From positions 806,001 to 870,000 of the forward strand of contig OZ244811.1 in the NCBI GenBank assembly GCA_965220105.1: DNA of 64,000 nt, written 5' to 3'. The notes beneath the pieces were generated by a model. The model ran no database searches, was not told the DNA's origin, and saw only the letters and a list, made by a program, of their open reading frames with translations. This stretch comes from Bin87 sp965220105. GTDB lineage: Bacteria; Chloroflexota; Dehalococcoidia; Lucifugimonadales; UBA3495. The translations under genes were made by a program, and so were the position numbers. This document shows positions 54,157 to 62,208 of this stretch, one piece after another (position 1 is the stretch's first letter; every line of letters starts with the position of its first letter).

Positions 54157-54229
54157 TCTGGGCCCATTGCAGCAGGGCCCGGACTGCACATCGGTGTGTA
54201 ACGAATCGCGGCGGAACAAATCGAAAGAC

Positions 54230-54304
54230 TGGTCGGGGTGGGCAGATTCGAACTGCCGATCTCCTGCTCCCAAAGCAGGCGCCTTGCCGCTAGGCCACAC
54301 CCCG
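54230..54304 (-). tRNA. tRNA-Pro(TGG) with encoded CCA
   Basis: Cloverleaf: acceptor CGGGGTG/CACCCCG, D arm GCCT/AGGC, anticodon arm CCTGC-TTTGGGA-GCAGG (anticodon TGG), T arm GGCAG-TTCGAAT-CTGCC, discriminator A, and CCA encoded at 54230-54232. Confidence 0.92.
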
Positions 54305-54373
54305 ACAGCGGCCGCTGCCGTCTACCGGCGGTGCGGATGGGAAGCTATTCCGCGTTCCGGGAGGCGCTGAAAC

Positions 54374-54445
54374 TACCCCCGCGGAGATTCGAACTCCGGT
54401 CTCTGGCTCCGGAGGCCAGCACTCTATCCACTGAGCTACGGGGGC
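54374..54445 (-). tRNA. tRNA-Arg(CCG)
   Basis: Acceptor GCCCCCG/CGGGGGT (first pair G-U), D arm GCTC/GAGT, anticodon arm CTGGC-CTCCGGA-GCCAG (anticodon CCG), T arm CGGAG-TTCGAAT-CTCCG. No CCA is encoded. It lies 69 bases upstream of tRNA-Pro on the same strand. Confidence 0.9.
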
Positions 54446-54517
54446 ACTTTAAATCGTACCATAACGACGGATGGGCAGCCAAACCGGGCGGCGGCCTCAC
54501 GGGCACCCACTTTCATC

Positions 54518-54613
54518 AGTCATCGCGAGGAGCATTGCGACGTGGCAATCCCGCTCATCCTGAGCCTGTCGAAGGACGCCGACGAGATTGCCACGCTGCG
54601 CTCGTAATGACAT
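54518..54613. repeat. Palindromic repeat, CATTGCGA/GAGATTGCCA family
   Basis: GTCATCGCGAGGAGCATTGC at the left faces GATTGCCACGCTGCGCTCGT...AATGAC at the right, with the CATCCTGAGCCTGTCGAAGG motif between. It combines both repeat families of the window in one unit. Confidence 0.7.
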
Positions 54614-54626
54614 TAGGGGAAAATGG

Positions 54627-54650
54627 AAAAACCCCGGGCGCTGGCCCGGA
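54627..54650 (-). terminator. Rho-independent terminator of the 34-aa peptide gene
   Basis: Minus strand: CCGGGC and GCCCGG around a short loop, followed by GGTTTTT, starting directly after the stop codon of the peptide gene. Confidence 0.75.
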
Positions 54651-54755
54651 TCAGTTGCCTTCGACCCGAGCCGCCGTTCCGTTAGGACGAATCTCAACGC
54701 CGAGGATGGGCGTGCTTTTCTCATTGAACAGCTTGGCCACGAACAGTTTGGCCAC
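54651..54755 (-). CDS. 34-residue peptide gene with ribosome binding site and terminator
   Basis: GTG start at 54755, preceded by AGGAGG at 54762-54767 with a 6-base spacer, and a stop directly followed by a hairpin terminator. The peptide begins MAKLFVAKLFNEKSTPILGV, with an amphipathic N-terminal helix and a short strand region IRPNGTAARVEGN. A related but broken copy lies just upstream (54812-54907). Family unknown. The signals and the paralogue argue that it is translated. Confidence 0.65.
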   Translation of the reverse strand: MAKLFVAKLFNEKSTPILGVEIRPNGTAARVEGN

Positions 54756-54811
54756 GTAAAACCTCCTGTCACGCGCCGGTTGCGGAGTGCAGATCGCGGG
54801 ATTTGCCCGGT

Positions 54812-54907
54812 TTAAAACTGCTCGGCGGACCCGTCGGGCAGGATACGCACGTTGATGATGGGGAGAGTTTTTCGTTGTGGATTAGTTAGGAAAGAATTAG
54901 AGCAATA
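54812..54907 (-). pseudogene. 5'-truncated paralogue of the 34-aa peptide
   Basis: The open frame ends RKTLPIINVRILPDGSAEQF, which parallels EKSTPILGVEIRPNGTAARV of the next gene. Upstream of this the frame has no ATG, GTG or TTG before a stop at 54908-54910, and similarity ends where AT-rich DNA begins (about 54870). The simplest reading is loss of the 5' end by insertion or deletion. Confidence 0.5.
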
Positions 54908-55090
54908 TCACCGGAAAGAACCATTAATCATTCAAAATCGCCGAGTTTATTATCGAATAATTAGCAAGTCAACCGCATTTATGCTCACAAACCGTTATAA
55001 CGCATCTGCGCCTTTATTGATGATATTGATGCTGGTTATCGTAACGCTCACGGTTACCCTGGTCATAACAAAAAGGGTGTTCAGCGACCT
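54870..55090. other. AT-rich island of atypical composition
   Basis: This stretch has long runs poor in G and C (for example TTAATCATTCAAAATCG), unlike the rest of the window. Its left edge truncates the small-peptide paralogue. No transposase, integrase or clear terminal repeats are visible. Confidence 0.55.
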
Positions 55091-55265
55091 GCCCGAGCTG
55101 AGCCTCGCCAGTATCCGGGACACAATACTCCAGCGAATGGACGTCCGACCGCTACGCCACGGTCTTCCCGCCGGGGCAATAAAAAACGGCTCCACCTGGA
55201 GCCGTTCAAAAAGGCGATGGAAGTGGCGACCCCGAACGGATTCGAACCGTCGATCTCTGCCTTGA
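54981..55265 (+). CDS. Doubtful small membrane protein ORF (94 aa)
   Basis: From ATG at 54981 the ORF encodes one strong membrane helix (APLLMILMLVIVTLTVTLVI), but its 3' third runs through the terminator and into the tRNA-Asp gene of the opposite strand, which is against it being a real full-length gene. It may be the remnant of a gene carried by the AT-rich island. Confidence 0.22.
   Translation: MLTNRYNASAPLLMILMLVIVTLTVTLVITKRVFSDLPELSLASIRDTILQRMDVRPLRHGLPAGAIKNGSTWSRSKRRWKWRPRTDSNRRSLP
55181..55206 (-). terminator. Rho-independent terminator after tRNA-Asp
   Basis: Minus strand: AACGGCTCC (from 55206 down) pairs with GGAGCCGTT around AGGT, followed by TTTTTT, 18 bases after the tRNA 3' end. 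Confidence 0.82.
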
Positions 55266-55299
55266 CAGGGCAGTATGTTAACCGCTACACCACGGGGCC
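55224..55299 (-). tRNA. tRNA-Asp(GTC) with encoded CCA
   Basis: Acceptor GGCCCCG/CGGGGTC, anticodon arm CTGCC-CTGTCAA-GGCAG (anticodon GTC), T arm with GGTTCGAATCC, discriminator G typical of tRNA-Asp, and CCA encoded at 55224-55226. Confidence 0.92.
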
Positions 55300-55505
55300 G
55301 CGATGGGTTGATAACGAGTAGGTTATCAATATTATTTTAGTGTGCGCCGGCATTTTCTGTCAAACACCGTCACGCTCAACAACGGGGCAGTGGCGGTTAC
55401 GGCGGACATCCGCCCCCGGTGTTTTGGCCGACTTTCTTCCTGTATATTGGGACTGTATAGTTGGAGCAGCCCTAGTACGCGCCCGTTGAGGCGCCGGAGT
55501 CTGTA

Positions 55506-56756
55506 ATGTCCACGCCGCCGGATTCTACGTCAACGCTGCGACCCCTGCCATTGGAAGGATTAAGAGTCCTGGATGCCACCCACATCGTGGCCGGCCCGTA
55601 CTGTGCCATGATCCTGGCCGATATGGGCGCCGAGGTGATCAAGATCGAGCGGCCCGGCGTTGGCGACCGGGCACGCCTCAATGATCCATTCGTCGACGGA
55701 CCCGATGGGACGAAGGTCAGCGCGCGTTACCTGGGCGTCAACCGCAACAAGAAAAGCGTGTCGCTGGACCTGCGGGACCCGGTGGCCAAGCGCGCCTTCA
55801 TCAACATGGTGCGAGTGTCGGACGTGTTGCTGGACAACTGGGGTCCCGGCGCCATGGAGCGACTGGGGTTCGGTTACGACGAACTGTCAGGAATCAACCC
55901 GGGTTTGGTGTACGCCAGTATTAGCGGATACGGGGACAGCGATGGCCTGCGGGGCCCCTATTCCAACTGGCCGGCCAACAATCCATGCGTCCAGGGAATG
56001 GGTGGCTGGATGGTGATGACCGGCGCTCCGGAAAGTGGCCCGCAAATGGTGGGCGACAACGTGGGGGATTCCGTGCCCGGGGTCTGGACGGCGCTGGGGG
56101 TGATGATGGCCCTGGAGTCCCGCCGCAAAACGGGCTTGGGACAACACGTGGATATGTCGATGTACGACTGCATGGTCGCCCATACCACCAGTAGCATGCC
56201 CCTGTATCAGGCAACCGGGCAGGTCACCACCACGGCGCGGGAGAACATGTTTTCGGCCCAGTTGACCCTGCGGGCGTCCGACGGTTACGTGGTCCTGGCC
56301 GGCGCCGGAGACGCTGACGATAAGTGGCGGGCTATGTGGCGCCTAGCCGGGCGCCCGGAACTGGCCGAAGACCCGCGATACCTGGGCCGAGGAGTCACCG
56401 GGCCCTTCTATTTCAGTCACATAGTGCCGGCCATCGAAGCCTGGTCCAGCAACATCCCCAAGCGGGAACTTAATCAACAGCTGCTGGACTGCGGTTTCTC
56501 CATGGGGATTGTCCAGGATGCCGCCGACTTGGATTCGTGCGAGCATCTCGCTACCCGCAACATGTTCGTGGACAGTGGCGACACTTTCGGGCAGCCCTTC
56601 CGCACGGTGAACACGCCGGTACAACTCACCGGTTGCGTGGACACCCCGGCAAATCCGCCCCCAACGTTGGGTCAACACAACCACGACGTGCTGTGCAGCA
56701 TCGGCGGATTGACCGCTGCGGAAGTTACCCGGCTCCAGGCGGAAGGAAAGGCGTAG
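55506..56756 (+). CDS. CaiB/BaiF (class III) CoA transferase (416 aa)
   Basis: Transfers CoA between an acyl-CoA and a carboxylic acid. N-terminal LRVLDATHIVAGPYCAMILADMGAEVIKIERP, NRNKKSVSLDLRDP, and VLLDNWGPGAMERLGFGYDEL are typical; the family's catalytic Asp is in the GVWTALGVMMALESRRKTGLGQHVDMSMYDCM region. Substrate not predictable. It starts with ATG at 55506. No dedicated dehydrogenase or hydratase is adjacent. A two-copy 16-base direct repeat (CCCGCAACGAATGTAT) lies between it and hisS. Confidence 0.88.
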   Translation: MSTPPDSTSTLRPLPLEGLRVLDATHIVAGPYCAMILADMGAEVIKIERPGVGDRARLNDPFVDGPDGTKVSARYLGVNRNKKSVSLDLRDPVAKRAFINMVRVSDVLLDNWGPGAMERLGFGYDELSGINPGLVYASISGYGDSDGLRGPYSNWPANNPCVQGMGGWMVMTGAPESGPQMVGDNVGDSVPGVWTALGVMMALESRRKTGLGQHVDMSMYDCMVAHTTSSMPLYQATGQVTTTARENMFSAQLTLRASDGYVVLAGAGDADDKWRAMWRLAGRPELAEDPRYLGRGVTGPFYFSHIVPAIEAWSSNIPKRELNQQLLDCGFSMGIVQDAADLDSCEHLATRNMFVDSGDTFGQPFRTVNTPVQLTGCVDTPANPPPTLGQHNHDVLCSIGGLTAAEVTRLQAEGKA

Positions 56757-56844
56757 GCGGTTCGAATATCGCGGCGGGCTTTCCCGCAACGAATGTATCC
56801 CGCAACGAATGTATCCCGCAATCACGGAGGGACGATAAGTAAGT

Positions 56845-58104
56845 ATGCCCACTTTTCAGGCCCCGAGAGGCACCACCGACCGGCTGCCCGCGGAACAAAA
56901 ATACTGGCGATACATCGAAGGCAAAGCAATGGACGTGGCCCGTAGATTCGGCTACGGCCGCATCGACAGCCCCATGTTCGAAGACGCCCGCCTGTTCGTA
57001 CGGGGCGTCGGCGAAGGCACCGATATTGTGGAAAAAGAGATGTACATCTTCGAGGATCGGGGCGGCGACATGCTGACCTTGCGCGCGGAAGGCACCGCGC
57101 CGGTTTGCCGGGCTTACCTGGAGCACGGGATGCACAACCAGACCCAGCCCGTTCGTTTGTACTATATCTGTCCGGTATTTCGCTACGAACGTCCCCAGGC
57201 GGGGCGGTTCCGCCAGCACCACCAGTTCGGCGTGGAAGCCATCGGGGACGGGGACCCGTCCGTTGACGCCGAGGTCATCGAGCTGGCCTGGACCATGATG
57301 CACGATATCGGTCTGGAGGACATTACCCTCTTCACTAACAGCATCGGCGACGCCAACTGCCGACCCGATTACATCGCGGCGCTCAAGTCATACTATGAAC
57401 AAACCAGCGGCCACCTGTGCCAGGACTGCCGGGCTCGCCTGGAGCGCAATCCCCTGCGTCTGCTGGATTGCAAGGTGGAGACCTGTCGGGCCCTGGGGGA
57501 AGAGGCGCCCAAGTCGGTGGAGTGTCTCTGCGCCGAGTGCCAGACCCACTGGGACCGGGTGCAATCCTACCTGGCTGCCATCGGCGTTCCGAACCAGGTT
57601 GATCACCGGCTGGTGCGCGGGTTAGATTACTACACGCGAACGGTTTTCGAGATTCAGCCAGCAGTGGAAGGCGCCCAGTCCACCATCTGCGGCGGCGGGC
57701 GGTACGACGCGCTCATCGAGCAGTTGGGCGGGCGTCCCACGCCGGGGATCGGATTCGGCAGCGGCATCGAGCGGCTGACCCTTAACTTGCAGCGCGCCGA
57801 GGCGCCGGTTCCCGACGAGCCGACTCCGAAGTACCTGATTGCGACCATCGGAGAACCTGCCCGGGTGGCCGGTGTAGGGTTGGCCAACCGGTTGCGTGCC
57901 GTCGGGGTGGGCGCGATCCTGGCCAACGGGGGTCGGTCGCTGCGCGGGCAGATGCGGCAAGCCAGTTCACTCGGTATCGAATCGGTGCTCGTGCTGGGCG
58001 AGGACGAGGTGCGCGACGGCACGGTGGCGGTGCGTAACATGAACACCTCCAGCCAGGAGGTAATGGCGCTGGACGCTTTGGTAAGCGCGGCAGCCGGGGT
58101 GTAA
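56845..58104 (+). CDS. hisS: Histidyl-tRNA synthetase (419 aa)
   Basis: Class II synthetase. Motif 1 region near APRGTTDRLPAEQ, motif 2 VFRYERPQAGRFRQHHQFGVE, the His-specific RGLDYYTRTVFEI and motif 3 GFGSGIERL are present, then the C-terminal anticodon-binding domain. ATG at 56845. The single gene is followed by a strong terminator. A four-Cys insertion (CQDC, CKVETC, CLCAEC, residues about 192-232) resembles that of other bacterial HisRS. Confidence 0.95.
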   Translation: MPTFQAPRGTTDRLPAEQKYWRYIEGKAMDVARRFGYGRIDSPMFEDARLFVRGVGEGTDIVEKEMYIFEDRGGDMLTLRAEGTAPVCRAYLEHGMHNQTQPVRLYYICPVFRYERPQAGRFRQHHQFGVEAIGDGDPSVDAEVIELAWTMMHDIGLEDITLFTNSIGDANCRPDYIAALKSYYEQTSGHLCQDCRARLERNPLRLLDCKVETCRALGEEAPKSVECLCAECQTHWDRVQSYLAAIGVPNQVDHRLVRGLDYYTRTVFEIQPAVEGAQSTICGGGRYDALIEQLGGRPTPGIGFGSGIERLTLNLQRAEAPVPDEPTPKYLIATIGEPARVAGVGLANRLRAVGVGAILANGGRSLRGQMRQASSLGIESVLVLGEDEVRDGTVAVRNMNTSSQEVMALDALVSAAAGV

Positions 58105-58123
58105 ATCCGTTGGGGGTTCTTTC

Positions 58124-58157
58124 ACTGCCGGGGAGGGCCGTAAGGCCGGCAGTTTTG
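58124..58157 (+). terminator. Rho-independent terminator after hisS
   Basis: ACTGCCGG (58124-58131) pairs with CCGGCAGT (58146-58153), with an inner GGCC-GTAA-GGCC alternative, followed by TTTTG. Confidence 0.65.
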
Positions 58158-58297
58158 AGATAGTTTCTTAGCCCGGACGGGGGACAACGGCGCAACGCGA
58201 AACTGGTGACAGGTACGTCATTGACGGAGACAGCCCGGCTATTAGAACATTTGTGCATCACACGGGCGTCGCATCAGACGCTTTCAGGAGGCACGAA

Positions 58298-58600
58298 ATG
58301 AAAGACAATGCTAATGGAATAATCGGAGCAACCGCCGCCGTCAGGACGATTCCAATCCCCGCGGAAGGCCGCCGCATTTACTATCGCGGTTATTTGATCC
58401 ACGCCGAGATCCCGGGCATCTGCTACGTGGTGTACGGACGCAATTTCCTGGGCCAGTTGGCGGAGCTGGGAACGGTGCGGAGCTTCACCGACGCCATGCA
58501 GTGGGTGGACCGCCACATCGACGAAAAAAGGGATGTGAAAACCCTGGTGCCCGAGGCGGCGGCCAACCAGGCATTGCTGACCCGGCGAGCCGTGGCCTGA
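58298..58600 (+). CDS. Conserved-looking hypothetical protein (100 aa)
   Basis: ATG at 58298 with AGGAGG seven bases upstream. The sequence has a beta-strand pattern (RRIYYRGYLIHAEIPGICYVVYG) followed by FTDAMQWVDRHIDEKRD. The YRGYxIH and DAMxWVD elements recall small proteins that share a domain with HicB-like or DUF1508-like folds, but no family can be named. Leader hairpin GCGTC/GACGC lies just before the ribosome binding site. Confidence 0.6.
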   Translation: MKDNANGIIGATAAVRTIPIPAEGRRIYYRGYLIHAEIPGICYVVYGRNFLGQLAELGTVRSFTDAMQWVDRHIDEKRDVKTLVPEAAANQALLTRRAVA

Positions 58601-58686
58601 CGTCAGGCTATCGGCGTAGCGGGGTATCCGGGCGGGCCAGCCTCGTTGGGGTTGATTCGCTGTGCGTCGCAAGTGAGAATATCGTC

Positions 58687-59403
58687 ATGGCGGAACCGGC
58701 GCACTCGATCGATTACAGCAGCATCGTCGATTTGAGCCATACGGTCGATCCGGATATGCCGTTATGGCCGGGCGACCCGCCGGTGGAATTCCAGACGGTG
58801 ACGACGCTCGGGAACCGGGGTTACTTCCTACGCCGTTTCAGCATGGGCGAGCACACCGGCACCCATCTCTCCACGCCGTCGGCGTTTTACGCTGACGGCG
58901 CCGGACCGGACGAATTCCCCGACGATTCTCTGGTGGCTGCCGCTGCGGTCATCGACGTTAGCCGTCGCGCCGTTGCCGACCCGGACTACGGCCTGTTGGC
59001 ATCGGACGTGCTGCAATGGGAACGACGGAACGGGATTATTCCCGCTGACGCCCTGGTCGTGTTGCACACCGGTTGGTGGCGTCGTTGGGGCGACCCGCGG
59101 CGGTTTATCAACCTGGACTCGTCAGGTGTCATGCACACGCCCGGCTTCGGGCTCGAGGCGGCCAGGGTTCTCCTTCACGAACGGCGTGTGGCCGGCCTCG
59201 CCACCGACGCGCCGGGGATCGACCCGGGCGCAGACCCCGACCTGTCCATCAGCCGCCTGGCGCTGTCGCAACCCCGGCTGGTGCTGGAATGCCTCAACAA
59301 TTTGGACCAACTCCCCGCCACCGGCGCGACCATCGTTGTGGGTCGACTGAAGCTGGTGGGAGGGAGTGGGTCACCGGCAGCGGTCCTGGCGTTCGTCCCC
59401 TGA
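58687..59403 (+). CDS. Cyclase / kynurenine formamidase-like protein with altered metal motif (238 aa)
   Basis: Cyclase-family (PF04199-like) swivelling fold: IVDLSHTVDPDMPLWPGDPP at the start, GEHTGTHLSTPSAFYADG at the metal site, and VVLHTGWWRRWGDP, VAGLATDAPGID further on. The canonical site HxGTHxDxPxH keeps the two His but has Ser for Asp and Ala for the last His. Such variants exist in a subfamily with N or S at this place; activity as a formamidase is uncertain. ATG at 58687; a longer frame upstream overlaps the preceding gene and is not conserved. Confidence 0.8.
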   Translation: MAEPAHSIDYSSIVDLSHTVDPDMPLWPGDPPVEFQTVTTLGNRGYFLRRFSMGEHTGTHLSTPSAFYADGAGPDEFPDDSLVAAAAVIDVSRRAVADPDYGLLASDVLQWERRNGIIPADALVVLHTGWWRRWGDPRRFINLDSSGVMHTPGFGLEAARVLLHERRVAGLATDAPGIDPGADPDLSISRLALSQPRLVLECLNNLDQLPATGATIVVGRLKLVGGSGSPAAVLAFVP

Positions 59404-59428
59404 CCGCAGGCTTGAAAGGGATTCGTGA

Positions 59429-59824
59429 TTAGAGAGCGGCGGCTCCGGCGGCGGCGCAGGCCTCGTCCTCCTCGCTGGTGCCTCCGCCAACGCCGCAGGC
59501 GCCGACGACCTCGCCCCCGCTGATGACCGGAACGGCCCCCTGACCCATAATCATCTCCGACCCGGCCCGCTGGCGGATGCCGGCCGGCGTCGGGGAGTCG
59601 GCCCGGGCCTGCATCTCACCGCTGGGACGCCCGAACGCCGACGATGCGACTGCCTTGCCCTGGCATCCGTACGCCGAGGCCCATATCGCGCCGTCCATGC
59701 GTTGCAGCCCAATGAGGCGTCCGCCGGAATCGACCACGGCGACGCTGATTTTGATGTTCAGTTCTTCGGCCTGGGCTATTGCCGCGGCCATCATGCGGTT
59801 GCTGTCTGCCAGTGTTAATGCCAT
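59429..59824 (-). CDS. GlcG/HbpS-like protein (131 aa)
   Basis: Small alpha/beta protein of the GlcG/HbpS (PF03928) family: AIAQAEELNIKISVAVVDSGG, LIGLQRMDGA, and C-terminal GAVPVISGGEVVGACGVGGG. Some relatives bind haem or cobalamin. The start is ATG at 59824 with AGGAGG upstream. Divergent from hisF. No glycolate oxidase genes nearby. Confidence 0.85.
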   Translation of the reverse strand: MALTLADSNRMMAAAIAQAEELNIKISVAVVDSGGRLIGLQRMDGAIWASAYGCQGKAVASSAFGRPSGEMQARADSPTPAGIRQRAGSEMIMGQGAVPVISGGEVVGACGVGGGTSEEDEACAAAGAAAL

Positions 59825-59934
59825 TTCCTATCCTCCTGAGTGATTGTCGTTTAGTGTTGTGCGGGGCCAACCGGCCATCCGACATGATATGGCCGACGGT
59901 TGACGGCGGCAAGGGCAGGAAGACCGCAACCGGA

Positions 59935-59943
59935 TGCTATACT
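59935..59943 (+). promoter_or_regulatory. Extended -10 promoter for the hisF operon
   Basis: TGCTATACT matches TGnTATAAT in all but one base and lies 48 bases before the hisF start. Confidence 0.45.
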
Positions 59944-59990
59944 AATCCGCGAATTTGCCCTGCCGTTGACCGTCCTGGTGGATAGATACC

Positions 59991-60800
59991 TTGCTGACGC
60001 GCCGCATTATCCCGTGTCTCGATGTAGATGGCGGGCGTGTCGTTAAGGGCGCCAGCTTCGTCAACCTGCGGGATGCCGGCGACCCTGCCGAGCTGGCGGC
60101 CCGCTACGACGCCGAGGGCGGCGACGAGCTGGTCTTCCTGGACATCACCGCGAGCAGCGATTCCCGGGACACCATGGTCAACGTGGTCCAGCGGGTATCG
60201 GAGCAGGTGTTCATCCCGCTTACCGTGGGCGGGGGCATTCGTTCCATTGAGGACGTGCGCCGGATGCTCAACGCCGGGGCGGACAAGGTTTCCATCAACA
60301 CTGCGGCCATCAACACCCCGGATCTGGTGGCCCGTGGCGCCGACCAATTCGGCAGCCAGTGCATCGTGGTGGCCATTGACGCCAGACGAGTGATCGCCGG
60401 AGAAGCCTACCCCGAGCCGGCCGACGAAGCCCTGGCCGTGGACGCACAATCGGGCTGGCAGGTTTTCACCCACGGCGGTCGCAATCCAACCGGTCTGGAC
60501 GCGGTCAAGTGGGCGCGGCGGGCGGTGGACCTGGGCTCTGGAGAGATTCTGCTGACCAGCATGGACGAAGATGGGCAGTTGAACGGCTACGACCTGGCTC
60601 TAACCCGGGCGATTTCCCGGGCGGTGACTGTTCCGGTAATCGCCAGTGGCGGCGCCGGCACGCTGGAGCACCTCTTCGACGCCTTTTCCGACGGCGAAGC
60701 GGACGCCGTGCTGGCCGCCAGCATATTTCATTTCGGCGCCTATTCCATTGCGGAGGCCAAAGATTACCTGGCCCACCGCGACATCCCCATGCGAATCTGA
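59991..60800 (+). CDS. hisF: Imidazole glycerol phosphate synthase, cyclase subunit (269 aa)
   Basis: TIM barrel that makes imidazole glycerol phosphate and AICAR with ammonia from HisH. Catalytic Asp11 in IIPCLDVDGGRVVKG and the second Asp in VVVAIDARRV are present, as are both phosphate sites (VGGGIRS, ASGGAG). The start is TTG at 59991. hisH and hisA are not adjacent. First of hisF-HAD-hisIE. Confidence 0.93.
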   Translation: MLTRRIIPCLDVDGGRVVKGASFVNLRDAGDPAELAARYDAEGGDELVFLDITASSDSRDTMVNVVQRVSEQVFIPLTVGGGIRSIEDVRRMLNAGADKVSINTAAINTPDLVARGADQFGSQCIVVAIDARRVIAGEAYPEPADEALAVDAQSGWQVFTHGGRNPTGLDAVKWARRAVDLGSGEILLTSMDEDGQLNGYDLALTRAISRAVTVPVIASGGAGTLEHLFDAFSDGEADAVLAASIFHFGAYSIAEAKDYLAHRDIPMRI

Positions 60801-60861
60801 GCCATTCTCACCCCATATTCAACGCCGTATTCAACCCCATTTTCAAGAGGTTTATTCCACC

Positions 60862-61563
60862 ATGAGCGCGATCACCACGGTGATTTTCGATATGTTCAAC
60901 ACCATGGCCAAGGATGGCCCCGAACTCTGGGACCTGACATTCAACGACATAGTGCGCGAACAGCGACTGAACACCACCCCAGCGGCGCTGCGGCACGCCT
61001 GGAATACCGGCGCCGACAATTTTCGGGACCGGCGCACCGCTCCGGGCGCGCCGTTCATATCATATCTGGACGGATGGGCCGATGCTTTTGACGGAGCGTT
61101 CCACGACCTGGGCCTGAGCGGGGATGGCCGGGCGGCCTCTCAAAAGTCCATCGACGACCTCGGTACCCGGGAACTCTGGGAAGATACCCCGGAAGCTCTC
61201 GCGATCCTCCAGGCCGACTGGCGGCTGGCGATTATCTCCAACGCCGACGACGCTTACCTGAACCCGGTGGTGTCCAGGATTCCGGCGACCTTTGCGGTGG
61301 TGGTTTCCTCTGAAACGAGCCAATGCTACAAACCCGACGCCCGCCTCTTTCATGCCGCCTGCGAGGAGATGCAAGTCTCGCCAACCGAGTGCGTGTACGT
61401 GGGAGACCGTCAGTTTGAGGACGTGATGGGCGCCCACCGCGTCGGCATGAAGGCGGTGTGGATAAACCGCGCGGGGTCACCGATGGACCCCGACCTGCCC
61501 ACGCCGGAGGCCGAAATCCGCGACTTGCTGGCCTTGCCGGCCGTGCTGAAAAAGCTGGGCTGA
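60862..61563 (+). CDS. HAD-superfamily hydrolase, haloacid dehalogenase-like (233 aa)
   Basis: Nucleophile Asp10 in IFDMFNTM; the second motif-I Asp of phosphatases is Phe, as in dehalogenase-like HADs. Motif II is ISNAD, motif III Lys in CYKPDARLF, motif IV VYVGDRQFEDVMGAHRVG. The acid/base Asp is missing, so a phosphatase role for histidinol phosphate is unlikely though its place between hisF and hisIE invites the idea. ATG at 60862. Confidence 0.85.
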   Translation: MSAITTVIFDMFNTMAKDGPELWDLTFNDIVREQRLNTTPAALRHAWNTGADNFRDRRTAPGAPFISYLDGWADAFDGAFHDLGLSGDGRAASQKSIDDLGTRELWEDTPEALAILQADWRLAIISNADDAYLNPVVSRIPATFAVVVSSETSQCYKPDARLFHAACEEMQVSPTECVYVGDRQFEDVMGAHRVGMKAVWINRAGSPMDPDLPTPEAEIRDLLALPAVLKKLG

Positions 61564-61584
61564 ACGAACTGGTGGAGAACTCTG

Positions 61585-62208
61585 ATGACTGACATTAAAC
61601 TCGATGACAAGGGGCTGGTTCCCGCCATAGCCCAGGACATCAACACCGGTCAGGTCCTGATGTTGGGTTACATGAACCCGGGATCCCTCAAGCGCACGGT
61701 CGAAGGTACCCAAGTGTGGTTTTACAGCCGTAGCCAGGAGGATCTATGGCACAAGGGCGAAGTATCGGGGAACTATCTGAACCTGCGGGAGTGGTACGTG
61801 GACTGCGATGCCGATACGATTCTCCTGAAGGTTGAGCCGGACGGGCCGGCGTGCCATACCGGCGAAGTCTCCTGTTTCTACACCAGGATGAATGACCTTC
61901 CGGAGGACTACGAGGCATCCGATGGCGGGCCCAGGGTGCTGGACGAGCTGTTTGCGGTGATCAAGGACCGGCAGCGGTCCATGTCCGCGGGCAGCTACAC
62001 CGCCCAGTTGTTGGCCGAAGGAACGAGCCGGGTCGCCCAGAAGGTTATCGAGGAGGCTGGGGAAGCTGCCCTGGCCGCGGCCACCGGCGACTCGGACAAC
62101 CTGCCCGGGGAAATCGCCGACCTGCTGTATCACACGTTGACGCTGATGGCGTCGGCCGGCGTGTCGCCCAACGCAGTGTGGGAAGAGTTGCGAACGCGCC
62201 GCGGTTAG
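61585..62208 (+). CDS. hisI: Bifunctional phosphoribosyl-AMP cyclohydrolase / phosphoribosyl-ATP pyrophosphatase (207 aa)
   Basis: Catalyses steps 2 and 3 of histidine synthesis. The HisI domain (residues 1-105) has QVLMLGYMN, SRSQEDLWHKGE, metal ligands DCDADT and the Cys pair in CHTG and CFY. The HisE domain (about 113-207) has SYTAQLL, KVIEEAGEAALAA and EIADLLYHTLTLM. ATG at 61585. Its stop overlaps that of the convergent peptidase gene by four bases. Confidence 0.93.
   Translation: MTDIKLDDKGLVPAIAQDINTGQVLMLGYMNPGSLKRTVEGTQVWFYSRSQEDLWHKGEVSGNYLNLREWYVDCDADTILLKVEPDGPACHTGEVSCFYTRMNDLPEDYEASDGGPRVLDELFAVIKDRQRSMSAGSYTAQLLAEGTSRVAQKVIEEAGEAALAAATGDSDNLPGEIADLLYHTLTLMASAGVSPNAVWEELRTRRG

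Noticed and set aside
60862..61563. Histidinol-phosphate phosphatase by context (between hisF and hisIE)
   Set aside because: The general acid/base Asp of phosphatase-type HADs is Phe (DMFNT), which fits dehalogenase-like members instead.
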